From Anaspis maculata (lineage: Eukaryota; Arthropoda; Insecta; Coleoptera; Scraptiidae), in the NCBI GenBank assembly GCA_949128115.1, contig OX421964.1, positions 20,360,892 through 20,424,891 on the forward strand: a stretch of 64,000 nt of DNA, in the 5' to 3' direction. The translations under genes were made by a program, and so were the position numbers. Positions 34,290 through 45,589 of this stretch are shown piece after piece. The notes under the pieces were generated by a model, which worked only from the letters and a program-made list of their open reading frames with translations, was not told where the DNA came from and made no database searches. Within the stretch, counting starts at the first letter, position 1; each line of letters begins with the position of its first letter.

Positions 34290-34720
34290 GACCACTTGTC
34301 GCCTTAGTTCATCGACGTACTCCGGAATAGTTCTTGCATCTTTCTTTGTTCTGATAAGCTCAGGCGCTGTCCCATCTTCCTGTTGAACCGCTTCACCATT
34401 TCATCAGAACGTAGGTGGAGGGGCCTTATTCTGGTCTTATGTATTTTGAGCAGAACACAGACGTCTTGTAACAGATTCAATTCTAAATTCCGACCTGTAG
34501 CTCCAGTGGCACTCTGAATCGACTGATCAGGTTGTCGATCAGAACTGGAGCTACGGTTGAAGCCTTCTGGTTGGACAGGACGTATGCCTGTCCTCCTGTC
34601 CAGCCACTTGCTGGAATAGACCATGGCGACTGAAATGTATTTGTTACCATTTACCATCGGCTGTCGTAGGAAAAGGTCCAGCCACGTCGATAGTGATGCG
34701 TTATTTAGGTGCCCTCAAGT
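34290..34720 (-). pseudogene. Gypsy integrase core relic
   Basis: The frame includes MVNGNKYISVAMVYSSKW, matching the N-G-N-K-Y-I-L-V-x-x-D-Y-F-S-K-W strand with its aspartate changed to valine. Near 34390-34440 it includes LLKIHKTRIRPLHLRSDEMV, the usual IxKTRTTPLHPQSDGxVER region. At least one catalytic residue is lost and the middle of the core is scrambled, so it is inactive. Confidence 0.75.
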
Positions 34721-35374
34721 TAAACGTCTTTACCTGTACTCGGCTACGAGTTCTTGGCCCCTTGCTAGCTGCAGAGACCTTTCACTATCTATGTCATGCT
34801 TCTACGTTGCTCCGGCAATCGACATGGTAGAACCTCTCACGTTTACCTGCGCTAACGTCTTGTTGACTCTCAGATACAGTCCTTTGGTAGCCTCATCCCG
34901 CATTTCCCTCAGAACTTACTCCACTCTTTTCTAGGGAAGAACCAATTGCGAGACTTCCTGCTTCTCACCTGAAATTTTCCATACTCTTTCCAACAGCTCG
35001 TTCTCCATTTTCAATGAGTCCCATTGGGCCAAAAAGCCTTCAATTCCAAAGCTTCTTCTGAAATCTCACCTTATTCTGGTCTGTTCTGTCCGAGCTCTTG
35101 CCTTTCCGGTAGCAAACCCATGGCAGAATCTTCTCGTTGCTCCTCTTTCGCCGCAGCTACGGTCCGGTTGATCTTGTGCCAGATACAGTTTATCGTCGGG
35201 GATTCGACATTGCGGGTAGTTCCCGGGTACTTGTTCGACTGCTTTTAGTTCCTTCTCGTACCATCCCAATTCATCCTCATCACTGTTTGTAAGCATCGCA
35301 GGTGCAACCTGCGTCGGAATTTTATTTGCTTCTATCTTTTCCAGTTTTCAGTGTCCTTCGTCGCAGGGTTCCTT

Positions 35375-35985
35375 GACAAACAATCGGCATCTTAGTCTAC
35401 CTTTTCGCTCTTGTATACCTACCAGTGGCCACTGTATATTCGAATTCGCTCATTTTGATCGCCCACCTGGCTAGCCGACCCGTTAAATCTTCCGTGGATT
35501 TCAAATGGAATGATGCATGCGCAGCGGTCACTCGCGGCGTAAGTGTTTCATACCCCACAGGCCCCCCAGTGCTTCAATTTCCGAAATCTTTGGATTCATT
35601 TCATATTTGTTCAGTGACCTACTGATGAAAGCCACTGGATGTAACTGTCCCTCATGTTTTTGTAGTAAAATTGCTCTTCGAGTTCTTCGATTGACGCGTC
35701 TATCCTTAGTTCGCAATCTTTACGGGGTCAATCTGGGTGAGCACGGGTTGCCTTATCATTTTCTGACGTTCCATGTTTAACATGAGTGGCCCATTTTCTC
35801 TCGTGAGTTTATGAAGAGGCCTCGTAATTTTTGAGTATTTCTTGATTTACTTGCGGTAATCGTTACACATCCCTAGAAACTGTTGAACTGCTTTCAGTTT
35901 TGTGGGTGCTGGCAAATATACTATCGTTTCGGCCTGGTCGGCATTGGGAAATGATCCATTTGCATTCACAGTCGCACTCGCAGTC
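35375..35985 (-). pseudogene. Gypsy RT connection and RNase H
   Basis: The RT thumb/connection segment (AETIVYLPAPTKLKAVQQFL, then a KITRPLHKLT segment, 35815-35950) precedes an RNase H frame at 35528-35716. This frame contains ILLQKHEGQLHPVAFISRSL, NKYEMN and EIEALGGLWGMKHLRRE. The pol order ends with DADCLSRNP near 35380. Stops occur in both sub-domains. Confidence 0.8.
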
Positions 35986-35990
35986 GCATA

Positions 35991-36791
35991 TACAGGGTGT
36001 CCCAGCTAAAACAATCCAGCGCGATTTTCTCAGAAAATATCGAGGCAACAAAAATTGTTTTCCAATTGGGGGAAAGCCTGACCTTTTAGCTTTCTTTTGA
36101 GAAGGCGCCGATGCTTGTAGGTGCTCTAGTTTCCAAGAAAATGCAATTTTAATTAGGCGAGTCACAAGAATTCGAAAATTCATGATCGACTGAACAAAAT
36201 ACTTCAAGTGAAAAAAAAACCTCTTTCTTTAGGCTTTTCATTGACGTGTCACCGATGTCTGTACCTGGTTCAGTAAGCCAGATATTCTGCCTCACAGTCC
36301 AGCAAAACACAATAATCAGAATCATGACGTCACCGATCACACACTTGTTGACTAACACTAGTCGTTACTAGGGCTATTTCACTTACCCTACCTGAGTTCA
36401 CCATAGCAATGAATACTGGCTGATGTTAAAATCAACAAGTGTGTGGTCGGTGACGTCATGATTCTGATTATTGTGTTTTGCTGGACTGTGAAGCAGAATA
36501 CCTGGCTTACTGGGTCAGCTACAGACATCGGCGACACATCAGTGGAAAGCTTAGAGAAAGAGGACTTTTTTCATCTGAAGTATTTTGTTCAGTCGATCAT
36601 AAATTTTTGAATTCTTGTGACTCGCCCGATTAAAATTGCATTTTCTTGGAAACTAGAGCACCTACAAGCATCGGCGCCCCCTCAAAACGAAGCTAAAAGG
36701 TCAGACTTTCCCCCAATTGCAAAACAATTTTTGTTGCCTTGATATTTTCTGAGAAAATCGCGCTGGATTGTTTTAGCTGGGACACCCTGTA
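35991..36791. mobile_element. 0.8 kb palindromic MITE G inserted in the Gypsy relic
   Basis: TACAGGGTGTCCCAGCTAAA at the left and its exact complement, TTTAGCTGGGACACCCTGTA, at the right mark the ends. The TA next to each CAGGGTG/CACCCTG end is consistent with TA target duplication. The arms match over most of their length (ttgtaggtgctctagtttcc near 36115 against its complement near 36650). The centre is near 36390. Gypsy RT homology continues on both sides. Confidence 0.85.
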
Positions 36792-37390
36792 TCAATTTCT
36801 TCTGCCATAAACACACGATGTTCAGTGTGGGCCCGGTATTCTGCAATATTCGCAACACCTACTCAAGTTTCACAATGTGCTCCTCATATCTCTGGAAAAA
36901 ACGACTATGACTATGTAAGTGAAAAGCGCATTTGTTTAACCAAAGGGCATTACTTGAAGCTCGAATATCCCTTTATCCTGCGCTATTGGAACTGTATACT
37001 GTTCTCATTCATCCCCACCTGCCAATATCAGCTGAATAGATCGAGCGACGAGGAATATCATGCACCCCCACATACGTTATAATTTTATCGATATTCGGAA
37101 TGAAGTAGTTCCTTAATAATTTTTTCCGTTTCGCCGACACCTTGTACGACCTGCTCATCATCACCTTGGATGTTCATACCTCGATCTCATGTTAAACTAG
37201 GTTTGTGAACCCTATCTCTGAAGCGTCCTTGGTACACACATCATGATACTGATTCAGTGATCTCGTGATTTCATTGTTTTGAAAATCTTGTAGTGGACAA
37301 TTGATTTCCTCGATACTACTTTTCTTTTTCGCTTTAACAGTTACGGTTGAGTACAATTTTTTCTTACAATTCACAAACATTTTCCTTAAT

Positions 37391-38170
37391 ACAGTGAAAT
37401 TGTCTAATAACCCTTTGCACTGATTTCCGCCGTTAATTTCTTCTCTGGTTGAAGGGGCTCCGGGAGATTATTTGAGTTTGTTTGTGTGACTTATGTTAAA
37501 GTGTTTGGTATTATTTTTCACTAAATTCTTCTGAATCAAACCTTATAAAGTTTTCAAATCAAAAAGAATACTGAGTACATGGGTTTTGTTTTTAAAATAT
37601 TTTTAACTAATGTTCTCCGAGAGGATTTTAAGCCTAGAAGCTTTGGGCACAAATTTAAGATTACTTAGTTTCAACGTGTTCATATCAAAATTTGAACAGA
37701 GGATATTTATTCAGAAGATAGAATTTTTTAGTGAGAAATGACACCAAACACTTCAACATGAATCCTTAATTGGCAGAAAACGAAAATCGTGCAAACAACC
37801 GTAAATAATCCCCCGCCCCCAGGGTAATATTTAGGGGAGCTTCAAGAGGCATACAAAATTGAATTAGTCCGGCTTCTTTCATGAAGAATCAAGGAAATGA
37901 CCTCAAGAGCCCCTTAAAAATTTTCGTTGAGACATTGGAAATTAGAATTGTCGAGTTGTTTCCGGAAGAAGCTGGAATATTCTTGAAAACGCGACGCGAG
38001 TATATGAGACCAGCATGTCCAGGAAGCAAGTCGGGATTGAATTCATAGCGACAGTCATGGGAGCATTTGTGAAGTTGAATAGAACGATAGCTCAGTGCGA
38101 CGATTTATTCGACGTGTAAATTAGTAGTAAGTTTAAAAGTGTGTTTTTTGAGTAATAGAGTAGATTTGAC
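37391..38170. other. Non-coding stretch, nothing recognised
   Basis: This may include 5' sequence of the minus-strand Gypsy element, but no gag motif or LTR is evident. Confidence 0.4.
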
Positions 38171-38175
38171 GGCAC

Positions 38176-38383
38176 ACCACAGGGACCTGGGGGCGGGGCT
38201 GCACAGAAAAACAAAAATCTTTTTGGACGAGTCCGTGTGTTGGGGTAGGGGAAGCAACACCGTCAGCTGGAGTGGTGGACCATTACCAGATCACAGGCGA
38301 ACCTGAAATCCCACTGCAAATCTAGGTGCACCACCAGATGAACTCAGTTGCGCAGTTAGGCTCCGCCCACAGGTCCCTCTGGT
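38176..38383. mobile_element. 208 bp MITE K (hAT-like ends)
   Basis: ACCACAGGGACCTGGGGGCG at the left pairs with the complement of CGCCCACAGGTCCCTCTGGT at the right. Terminal CAGGG resembles the ends of some hAT MITEs, but no clear 8 bp duplication is seen, so the superfamily is uncertain. Confidence 0.6.
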
Positions 38384-40350
38384 ATTCCGAGTACTCTACC
38401 CAACGCAAATTCATAACATTTCAATTGTTCAAAGAGTGAAAAGCAATAAAGTCTATCACAACCAAAGTTGTGTTTGCACTTGTGTCAGCTATCAACTAGG
38501 CTGGCTGGTAGTTGAGTACTAAATACTCGGATCACTACCATGTAGTTTAACCTAATTTTGGAATATAAATCAAAGCCTTTTTTGCCCAAGACAAAAAACA
38601 CCAATCTAATTGAAAATTTCTGGCCGATGCTTTTCTAGCGCAAAAATCGAGTGAGCTGGAAGTATATCCACAGTTTTCATTTAGATGTCGCTTTGTCTGG
38701 GAAAACGTATCGTCAGGGCGGAAATTGCGGAACTTTTACAATTTAGTCCTGGCGGGCGCAGGAACGGATTGTTCTTTTTCTATAGTATACCTATATACCC
38801 ACCTCTACAACTACCCCTCTCACTTTCCCTGCGCGCTCGCTATACGTAATAAAACCTATACTTCTTGTTCTTTTTTTTCTTTTTCGTTTTTCTCGTTTCC
38901 TGCATTGAATAAATTTAATAATTGTTGCAGTATGCCGTGGTAAATCGGGTTGTTGTTGTTGTTGTTCGAAAATAAGTGACGTGCGTCTTTTTCGCTGGCT
39001 GCACGCAACTTCATAACCACCACCATGGCATATCATGGGTACATAACGAGCAAACTGGCAGGCTTCAGTGTTGGTCTGGTTGCGTGTTCGGTAATAAGTA
39101 GGCGCTTGCTGGTAGGGTTTCTTTCCATATCGTATTCTGCTAACAAACTGCCTGTGGAGTTTCACGGCACAAAAGTTCATCATCCATAGATATATACCGA
39201 CCGGCAGCAGTAATAATTGTAGAGAGACATGCGGAACGGATGAAGTGAAAAAGTATTATTGTGTTGTGGTAGTGCATATGGGGTGGATCGATTCAGACGG
39301 CAAAAATTGTCGTAGGTCTTATGTACTAGGTCAAATACGAAAGGTAAGTGGTTAGGTAGGCACAAGTATTTTCTTTGGTTTATTCCGGCTGAGTTCACTC
39401 AACTTAATTGGTTTCCATTTGATAGTCGGTAATTACTGACTAATTGGGTAATAAATTCCTATCATCTTGATCGAAAAAAAAAACTTGAGCAAAAGTTGGC
39501 ATTTAGGTAGTTACATTGACAATCATTTGAATCTGAATTGTCAAAAGTTGAGGGGGGTGGATAAATAAACTATCGTTCTTCGTTCAAGGGGAAATAGAAA
39601 AATACAGTGGAGCCGTGTGCTTTTAGCAAGCTGCTTTATGCACACAGCATACTTGGATCTATAAAATTGTGCTTATAATGAAATATTGTAGAATAATTTG
39701 CAAGTTCTATCTATAATGATTGTGATGGTGGCAAATGTGGATTGAGCCCTCGATTGAGCCATTTGGAATTTGTTCAGAAATTGCCAAAAGTATCTTCTTA
39801 TATCTGTTCTGAATTTTTAAAAAAATATAATTTCAGTTACTACATTTACACTGTGGCTTTGGTCCGCGCCCTAAGCACTAATTTCGACCCAAATAAATTA
39901 GGTTCACGTGGTGTAACGATCACGGACAAGGACCAAGTTAGGACCATGTGGCTTGAGTCAAGTCTAGCGAGGTTAGTCGTGGACTGACCTTTCAGTTATT
40001 AAATTTATTCATTTATAATTATTTATATCTCAAGATAGGTCGGCCGCGTTAGTCTACCGACCGGTGTAAACGCTGAGAGAGAATAGAATAGGATACAATT
40101 TATTTCATTTTTCAAATTTGTAGATTCAGGGGCCCAGTGCGCGATGTGTGCAGGGCACACGGGCACCCGACAATTTTTAGAGGTCAGGGGCACCAAATTC
40201 TAGGTATGTTTTTTTTATCTTAGAATACTGCAATAAACTCTGTGAATGGAAGATTTGATTTGTTAGAAGTATTGTAAAGATTTTGAGTTTCTCTTCAATA
40301 TTTCAGCGTTGAAAAATGTGAATGACGAACGGTTAATGCAGCATTGCAAA
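38384..40350. other. Non-coding stretch, nothing recognised
   Basis: AT-rich sequence with a short GTT microsatellite near 38950. Near 40157 the word GGCACACGGGCACCC occurs and recurs in the same orientation at 45269. No gene or element border is visible. Confidence 0.45.
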
Positions 40351-40351
40351 G

Positions 40352-40480
40352 ATTTGCACCTTAATGTGACCGGAATATTGCTCAAATAACACAGTTTCCT
40401 GTCAGTTCCAGTAACCTTATTCATTTAAGAAAATTATCATTCAACTCTCTTTTGAAAGCGACAAGAATGATGTTCAACCG
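40352..40480 (+). repeat. Left inverted repeat flanking the retroelement
   Basis: The reverse complement (ttgaacatcattcttgtcgc ... ttactggaactgacagg ... gtgttatttgagcaatattc) matches 44890-45017 at roughly 80% by eye. It sits just beyond the 3' side of the endonuclease region. Confidence 0.75.
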
Positions 40481-40769
40481 AGCGTTCAATTATATAATTA
40501 AATATTGATACGAACATTTGGAACAGTAGATGCGTTGACAGTTTGTTTTCCAGTTGGGCTTGTTAGGGCGATTAGAGCATGGAATTACCATATAAGGTCC
40601 TTCTGCAGTGCAGGAATTATAAGGAAGCTGCTTTTCTAAGCAAATCACGTTCTGAAATGACATAACCTTGAAAATATGTGTCAAAACACAGCTAAAATTT
40701 CTGTTGTTTCGCCGTTGACTGTCGTCTGTCAGAATTTGTACCACCCTGCTGACGCTTGCGCTAAGATGG

Positions 40770-41362
40770 CCCTTATACGAGAAGGATGTATTCGCCAGCA
40801 ACACCCATGGTTTCGAAGGCGATTGGATAAAACTGATAAAGAAAGCCAAGGTTTCTATATTTATTGACTTTTCTTCGTTCGGCCTCTTCAACTGCAGAAC
40901 CACAATGTATACTTGATGATTCCAAATATGTTGCAGCCAGAGTGTCAACGTCAACAACAGTCACGTCCCAGGCTAGGTATCGACCTCTACACCATAAATG
41001 ATGGTTACGCCGTCAGGTCTCTTCTTGTCTTTCATTGTGCCATGAGGTTCTAAGACAGACTGGATGTGCAGAGATGCCAAGCTTCGTTAAATGACATGAC
41101 TTATTATAGTATATAGTATACGTCCCATAGGCTTTTTGTTGCAACATAAACCATGAACGCCGGAAGAATCAACTTGAGCACCACATGAACACAGGAATTC
41201 TTGACAAATCCTTGCACCAAGGCGTAAAGCTATAGACACGCGAATCGCTTCGTTTGATAAAACAGTCCCAAGCTGTGAGGAAGGTAGTGCATGGAGCCAC
41301 TTGTAACTGTCTCTGTGACATACAGCTCTGAGTCATGCAGACGATCTTAAATCAGAATCACT
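40770..41362 (-). pseudogene. Zinc-motif and restriction-like endonuclease region of the retroelement
   Basis: In minus-strand order: YKWLHALPSSQLG, then EAIRVSIALRLGARIC, the motif CSCGAQVDSSGVHGLCC, a short linker with one stop, KKRPDG, YLAWDVTVVD, AEEAERRKVNKY and FYPIAFETMG. The order R-P-D, D-V-T-V and K-x-x-K-Y is that of the restriction-like (PD-(D/E)XK) endonuclease of early-branching LINEs. It is separated from its RT by elements L and M, but the frame is continuous once these are removed. At least one frameshift (near 40960) and in-frame stops disable it. Confidence 0.7.
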
Positions 41363-41365
41363 AAT

Positions 41366-42979
41366 AGCCCAGGCATTTTAGATCAAAATTGACCAAAACC
41401 TGGAAAAAAATAACGTAAGTCTGAAAATTGGTAGAACGCTTCCACTCTAACCCCTTAACCACATACCGAAAGTCCTAAGAAATCCTATGTCCGCTTCATC
41501 GGTTTTTGGCGGCAAAAAGGTGTAAGTGACAATAATTTAGAAACTGTCTATCAGAATACGCGATGAAGGTTCGATACAGCTGAAAATTGCTGAAAATGGT
41601 CTCCTCGGCCAGTTGAACAAAATATTGAAAGTCCTAAAAAATCCTATATCTGCTTCATCGTTTTTTGGCGGCAAAAAGGTATAAGTGACATTGCTTTGCA
41701 AACTAATAATTAAATAACGCCTTGAAGTCTCAATACAGCTGAAAATTGCTGAAAATGGTCTCCTCGGCCAGTTGAACAACATGTTGAAAGTCCTGAGAAA
41801 TCCTATGTCCGCTTCATACTTTTTTTTCAGCGGCAAAAAGGTATAAGTGACATTGTTTTAAAAACTATTCAAATTAACACGCGGTCAAGTTTTAATACAG
41901 CTGAAAATTGCTAAAAATGATCTCCTTTGTTAGTTTACTGTACTATTCCGAGTAGACTATTTTCAGCAATTTTCAACTGTATTGCAGCTTCAACACATAT
42001 TTTCAACAATAGTTTAAAGAAATGAGCTTATACCTTTTTGCCGCCAAAAGACGATGAAGCGGACAAAGAATTTCTTGGGACTTTCAGTATGTTGTTCACA
42101 TGATCGAGGAAACCAGTTCCAGCAATTTCCAGATGAATTGAAACTTCAACGCCTATTTCAATAAATAATAGTTTCCAAACCAATGTCACTTATACCCTTG
42201 CACCTTTTTTCCGCCAAAAAACAATGAAGCGAACAGGGATTTTCCTAGTATTTTTAGTGTGTTGTTCAACTGACCAAGGAGACCATTTTCAGCAATTTTC
42301 AGCTGTATCGAAACTTGACCGCCTCGCCTGTTTGATTGAACAGTTTCCAATGTCACTTACACCTTTTTGCTGACAAAAAACAATGAAGCGGACATAGGAT
42401 TTCTTAGGACTTCCAGTATGCTGCTCAACTGACCAAAAAGACCTAATATTTTCACCTGTATCAAAACTTCAATCCGTATTTTATTGAATAGTAACAAAAA
42501 AAAAAGTCACTTATACCTTTCTGCCGCCAAAATACAATGAAACGGACATAAGATTTTTGGGGACTTCTAGTATGTTGATCAACTGACAAAGGAGACCAGT
42601 TTTAGCAATTTTCAGCTGTACTGAAACTCCAACTCGTATTTTAATGAATAGTTTCCAAAATAATGTCATTTGAACCTTTTTGCCGCCAAAAACCAATGGA
42701 GCGGAGAGAGGATTTTTGAGGACTTTCAATATGTTGTTCAACTGACCGAGAAGATCATTTTCGGAAGTCTTCAGCTGTACTGAAACTTCAACGCGTATTT
42801 TAATAAATAGTTTCTAAAATAATGTCACTTACACCTTTTTGCCGCCAAAAACCGATGAAGCGGACATAGGATTTTTTAGGACTTTCAGTATGTGGTTAAG
42901 GGGTTGAAGTGGAAACGTTCCACCAATTTTCAGACTCACGTTATTTTTTTCCAGGTCAAAACCTAAAATGCCTGGGCTA
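41366..42979. mobile_element. Foldback element L made of inverted 160 bp tandem units (TAA duplication)
   Basis: The ends are TAGCCCAGGCATTTTAG and its complement CTAAAATGCCTGGGCTA. TAA flanks both sides (41363-41365 and 42980-42982). Inside, a unit of about 160 bp containing GGCGGCAAAAAGGTATAAGTGACA is tandemly repeated about three times forward (landmarks near 41510, 41668 and 41829). It is then repeated about six times inverted (TTTTTGCCGCCAAAA landmarks near 42037, 42206, 42365, 42524, 42680 and 42838). It inserted into the retroelement between the RT end and the WLHALP segment. No coding sequence of its own. Confidence 0.85.
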
Positions 42980-42982
42980 TAA

Positions 42983-43127
42983 CCTCGGGTTCCACCAAAA
43001 TTTTAAAAGCAGATTGAATCTATCACGCTGATAGTTGCTATGCACCAGCCAATAGAATGGCCAGTTGCTTAGTTACTATCAGAGTGATAAAGTTATCGCG
43101 TTGATAAAAGTTTGGTGGAACCCGAGG
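42983..43127. mobile_element. 145 bp MITE M (PIF/Harbinger-like, TAA duplication)
   Basis: The ends CCTCGGGTTCCACCAAA and TTTGGTGGAACCCGAGG are exact complements. TAA flanks both ends (42980-42982 and 43128-43130). A 3 bp TAA duplication is typical of PIF/Harbinger MITEs. The left TAA is also the right duplication of element L, so M inserted into L's own target duplication. Confidence 0.9.
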
Positions 43128-43130
43128 TAA

Positions 43131-44830
43131 GCAGGTCAGAATATCTTTTATCAAGTAGATTTTTTTCCCAGAATTTTTGGGAATGGAGCAAAGGAGGGTT
43201 TGACATTTCTTCTTCCGATAAGCTACGACCCAGCAGCAGTATGGTTTCAGATGAACCTGTCAAGGTCAAACTAGAAGTTTTTAATATCTCTGAAACCAAA
43301 CCGGTAGCTGCATGTGTAGAAGCAAGAAAACAAGGTAGTGTCAATTCAGCCGTTTGTCTTATACCAAGGCCACCAAAAGAGCACGGTAGTGTAGAGTGAT
43401 TGTAAACAGATTCCGACATGTTGATGTTTGTTATCTTCTCAAGACAAATTCGAAAATTGTTGTCAATTTCTTCCAATATATCAGGGTGTTTAGATATGGC
43501 TGGATGTCTGTCTAGAATTTCTAGACTGCAACACATCAATTTGCAGATGTAAGCCTTCTTTGTCAATACTTCTTTTGCAGCGGGACTAAGAATCGGTGCG
43601 CCAAGAAGTTCAAAGTTAGTGTCATCGAGTAGTTCAATACCAGGAAGCATCTTAACAAGGGATGAAGTCACTGAACTTCTTGAGTGTATCTTTTCGACCT
43701 AGACTTCGCATTTATTGTGATTAAGCTGAAGACCACTGATTTTTGAGAATTCCAAAACTTTTTCAACATCTGCTGTAACATCAGCCAGCTTGCCTCCTAT
43801 CATACCATCATCCAGATACTAGACATTTGAAGCAGATGTAAGGGAATGTGTCAGCTCCATAATAGAAAGACTGAACAAAGTAGTCCCAATGGATCCCCTT
43901 GTTGAGCACCACATTCTGATTTTGAAATTTCATCACCATATAACAATATAGAAGGATTCCTGTATGCCTGCCATAACATCTTGTATAAACTTGGGATCTC
44001 CCTTCGTATAATGGTCAACATATAATTTCTCCATACTGAATTGAATGCATTTGCAAAATCAAACTTTACTAAAACTTCCGCTTCTTCATTTATATCCAAA
44101 AACGTTCTTGTAGCATGTACAGCAGCCTCTGCTCCATTTCTCACGCCAAAACCAAGCTGTATCGGAGATAACTTTGTGCTCAAATCATTACGTACTGCAC
44201 CACATGCAACTTTACATGAAATACGTCGTAAGGTGCAGCCACATGCTATAGGACGGAGGCCACCGTCTTTTTTGACCAAGGCAGTTAATGTAGCGCCATA
44301 AAATATTGGTGAGATCTTCTCTGGTACATCACCATTCAACACAAAATCCACAAATTTTGCAAGAGATTCGAGTACAGTCGTTGTAATAGCAGCATTGGAA
44401 ACCGTGATTAGGTCGGATAAGTGTCTTGGTCTTAGCCCGTCAATGCCGCCCGAAAAACTTTGAGGGAAGCTTTTGATTATTTTTCTTAAAGTCTCATTAG
44501 TTACTGAATCTAAATTTGATGGTATGTCAGCCAGAGTAGGGTCAGGTGGATAGCAAGCTTCGGTTTTCATCTGTGGATGCTTGGATTTGAGAGCTGACAA
44601 AGTGTCTGGGCAGTTGCGAGCAATTTTATCCGTTGAACAGAGTAGCCTTGCAGCCGCACTTACGTCACCATCTGAAAGCTTAACTGTAACTCGTTTGGCA
44701 ATTTCATTCAACTCTTCCTTGCAAGACATTTCAACACCGGTCGTATGACGATTTCCAGGGCTTTGAACCTCTATGAAAGAAATTAATGAAGCAACATCAT
44801 TTCGTTCAAAATCAAGTTGATGATTTTTTT
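43131..44830 (-). pseudogene. Reverse transcriptase of the early-branching LINE-like element
   Basis: The main open frame (292 codons from 44729 to 43851) starts before the RT. It contains GGIDGLRPRHLSDLI, KKDGGLRPIACGCTLRR, LGFGVRNGAEAAVHATR, the first catalytic strand VKFDFANAFNS and ECGAQQGDPLG. After a frameshift near 43880 a stop precedes the catalytic YLDD box (43807-43818). The frame then continues through KISGLQLNHNKCEV, another stop and a 192-codon post-RT segment with LPCSFGGLGIRQTAEL. Similar frame extends upstream of the listed methionine to about 44830. All core RT boxes remain recognisable. Confidence 0.8.
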
Positions 44831-44889
44831 GAATTTTTGGAAAATAATTTAAATTTTATTTTTTATCAAAAATTCAAAATTTGAGCTTG

Positions 44890-45017
44890 TCAAGTTGAAC
44901 ACCATTCTTGTAGCTTTCAAAAGAAACTTGAATGGTAATTTTCATTTGAAGGATAAGGCTACTGGAACTGACAGAAAACTGTGTTATTTGACAAAATATT
45001 CCGGCCACCTTAAACTA
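44890..45017 (-). repeat. Right inverted repeat flanking the retroelement
   Basis: Partner of 40352-40480: gttgaacaccattcttgtag, ggctactggaactgacag, gtgttatttgac and tattccggccaccttaa are complementary to the left copy. It lies just upstream of the RT N-terminal frame. Confidence 0.75.
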
Positions 45018-45585
45018 GCAAGATGGGGCAGATGTCATGCCCCAGCGTTCCGACATCGATGGAATTGATCTGTTCGACGAAAAAAAAAAACATCAAGAAA
45101 TTTAGTTGAAATCAACGTGCCTGCATATAAAGTACTACAATTTATTTTTCAATTATGCATAATCATTTAGCATTATGATTATAATTCCGAAAAAATTTCG
45201 TCTGCGGTGCATTTTCTGTACCGCTGGCGTTATTTACCCTCTCTGGGGCACCCATTCAAATTTGGCACACGGGCACCCAGCACATGCGACGCGTCGCTGT
45301 GTAGATTTGATACAGGCAATCTACACAATAATTTTACAAGAAGAATTACTTAACATGGAATTTAGGTCAGTGCATGGGTCAATCCGGCCGTAGAAACGGA
45401 AGTATATTAATCAAAAAATGAAAGACTGCAATGTAAACTTTGACATGCGGTGAGCCCCACGAAATATTCATTTTAGGTGCAGACATGCTGGGAATGAAAG
45501 TGGGAGAAAAGACTGAATTCATTTTTGGAGGGAAAATTTTCGAAATCGGACTCACGCCCACGGTTTCCGGGTTATCAGATCTGGG
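45018..45585. other. Non-coding stretch, nothing recognised
   Basis: No gene or clear repeat apart from the second GGCACACGGGCACCC word (45269-45283). Confidence 0.45.
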
Positions 45586-45589
45586 AAAA

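Larger units (their letters stand above)
34180..37390 (-). mobile_element. Degenerate Ty3/Gypsy retrotransposon, minus strand
   Basis: Read right to left: a pre-RT segment (IEEINCPLQDF...SEIGFTNLV and a KVS-type stretch, 37110-37350), weak RT fragments (36800-37090), a MITE (35991-36791), an RT connection segment (IVYLPAPTKLKAVQQFLGM, 35870-35945), RNase H (35530-35720), a DADCLSRNP end (near 35375-35400), an acidic spacer, an H2C2-like zone (34840-34990) and an integrase core relic (34290-34720). Stops and frameshifts are frequent. It differs in sequence from the plus-strand Gypsy at 26.5-29.7 kb, so two lineages are present. Confidence 0.8.
40352..45017 (-). mobile_element. Non-LTR retroelement with restriction-like endonuclease region, bounded by inverted repeats
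   Basis: Minus-strand coding runs from about 44830 (N-terminal) to about 40770. It shows an RT domain (43800-44580), a post-RT region (43131-43670), then, past two nested elements, WLHALP (near 41290), a cysteine/histidine motif CSCG...HGLCC (41136-41200) and a block with RPDG (near 41015), WDVTVVD (near 40955) and KVNKY (near 40865). RT followed by Cys/His and PD-D-K-type residues is the layout of early-branching LINEs with a restriction-like endonuclease, such as the R2 group. Stops, at least one frameshift and the insertions make it inactive. Inverted repeats of about 115 bp flank it (40352-40480 and 44890-45017). Confidence 0.7.

Noticed and set aside
34171..35248. Plus-strand frames of 70-103 codons
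   Set aside because: They are antisense shadows of the minus-strand Gypsy integrase and spacer.
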